DNA of 49,260 bases from Mnemiopsis leidyi (lineage: Eukaryota; Ctenophora; Tentaculata; Lobata; Bolinopsidae), in the NCBI GenBank assembly GCA_000226015.1, contig JH154815.1, forward strand, positions 38,368-87,627, read 5' to 3'. Numbering within the stretch: the stretch's first letter is position 1; each line of letters opens with the position of its first letter. The notes below the pieces were generated by a model. The model was not told where the DNA came from. It saw only the letters and a list, made by a program, of their open reading frames with translations, and did not search any database. The position numbers and the translations under genes are program-made. Below are positions 48,596 through 49,260 of the stretch, piece by piece.

Positions 48596-49260
48596 CTGAA
48601 TAGGGTCGATGAAAGTCGAATTGGAGAGAAACAGATTACCCAATTCCAAACAAAATTGAAAGGAGAGTGCCCTACAATCCATGGCTGGAATCTGTGGTAC
48701 AACACACTAAGGCAAATAAAGTGTCCTTAACATTTTCAACAATGTACCTACCCTGAATGATTGATGAAGAAAATACTGTTGATCAGCATCCTAAAGAGGG
48801 ACAAGAATTACTTTCGAGAATAGTGAATGTTGTGTACGATAGTCATAATAAATGTAAATGCAGAGAAGTTATCCGGCATCTTATTTCTTTATCTTTCGGT
48901 GCAATGTCCCAAAAAGGATTAGTGAAGCTGCAGATCTTTGAAGATCTGATTTAAGAAAATTATATTTTTCACCAGCAACATGCAAATATGACAAGGCACA
49001 AAAAGAAAATTCAGAAAAGCAGCCGTTCATCATGATCAGCATGCAAACAAAACAACTCTTCTCAACCACACTACTGATAAACTGACTCAAGACATAATGA
49101 TGCGAACATATGATATTTGACTATTTTCACTGCCAAAAGGGCACTAGCAGCACTGATAACGCTACATCCTTGTCCCGAATAGAATTAGTATAAATTCCAC
49201 ACAGCCAGCACGTACAATTCTTAGAAATGCCTGCGGATACTTTACTAGATAATTACTATT
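48596..49260. other. AP3M first intron or upstream region, with a small ORF
   Basis: The AP3M start (expected to resemble MIHSLF) is not found here. A 65-codon plus-strand ORF at 48757-48954 has protein-like composition (for example CKCREVIRHLISLSFG) but no domain or splice context that I recognise. Confidence 0.35.

Overview
This window is nuclear DNA from an animal, most likely an invertebrate. It has AT-rich introns and intergenic DNA, GT-AG introns of about 0.2-4 kb, nested genes, tRNA-derived SINE-like elements, a Tigger/pogo-type MITE and many minisatellites. Five multi-exon or single-exon genes can be read from spliced translation with matching intron phases, plus nested gene remnants. 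I cannot name the species.

Layout. (1) About 1751-14941, + strand: the 3' part of a receptor tyrosine kinase (FN3 end, transmembrane segment, split kinase, tyrosine-rich tail; 11 exons, 5' end outside the window). Its fifth visible intron holds an intact single-exon coiled-coil gene at 6585-8153 on the same strand. (2) 18462-22280, - strand: a nine-exon Lys/Ser-rich, probably nuclear protein. (3) 22862-26160, - strand: an eight-exon SLC35A nucleotide-sugar transporter, 310 aa. (4) 28018-45066, - strand: a twenty-exon PAN2 deadenylase gene, 995 aa. Its introns contain a small F5/8-type lectin gene with one frame break, a broken kringle, a GPCR relic, SINEs and a MITE, mostly on the opposite strand. 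(5) 46104 to at least 48595, - strand: AP-3 complex mu subunit, nearly complete.

The most unusual feature is structural. At eight splice junctions, in five different genes, the exon edge together with its donor or acceptor is tandemly duplicated, from 2 to 10 times. The extreme case is PAN2 exon 13, whose 3' end plus GTAAGT is repeated ten times (39676-40140). A second strong point is that this PAN2 has lost three of the four DEDD acidic residues of its exonuclease active site, although flanking sequence aligns without gaps. Palindromes with an ACGT core (CACGTG, TGACGTCA) are clearly over-represented across the window.

The genes are housekeeping or signalling genes with no shared pathway; nothing suggests an operon or cluster. 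All exon boundaries come from reading by eye (frame, phase, splice consensus, remembered family sequences); no database search or transcript data was available.
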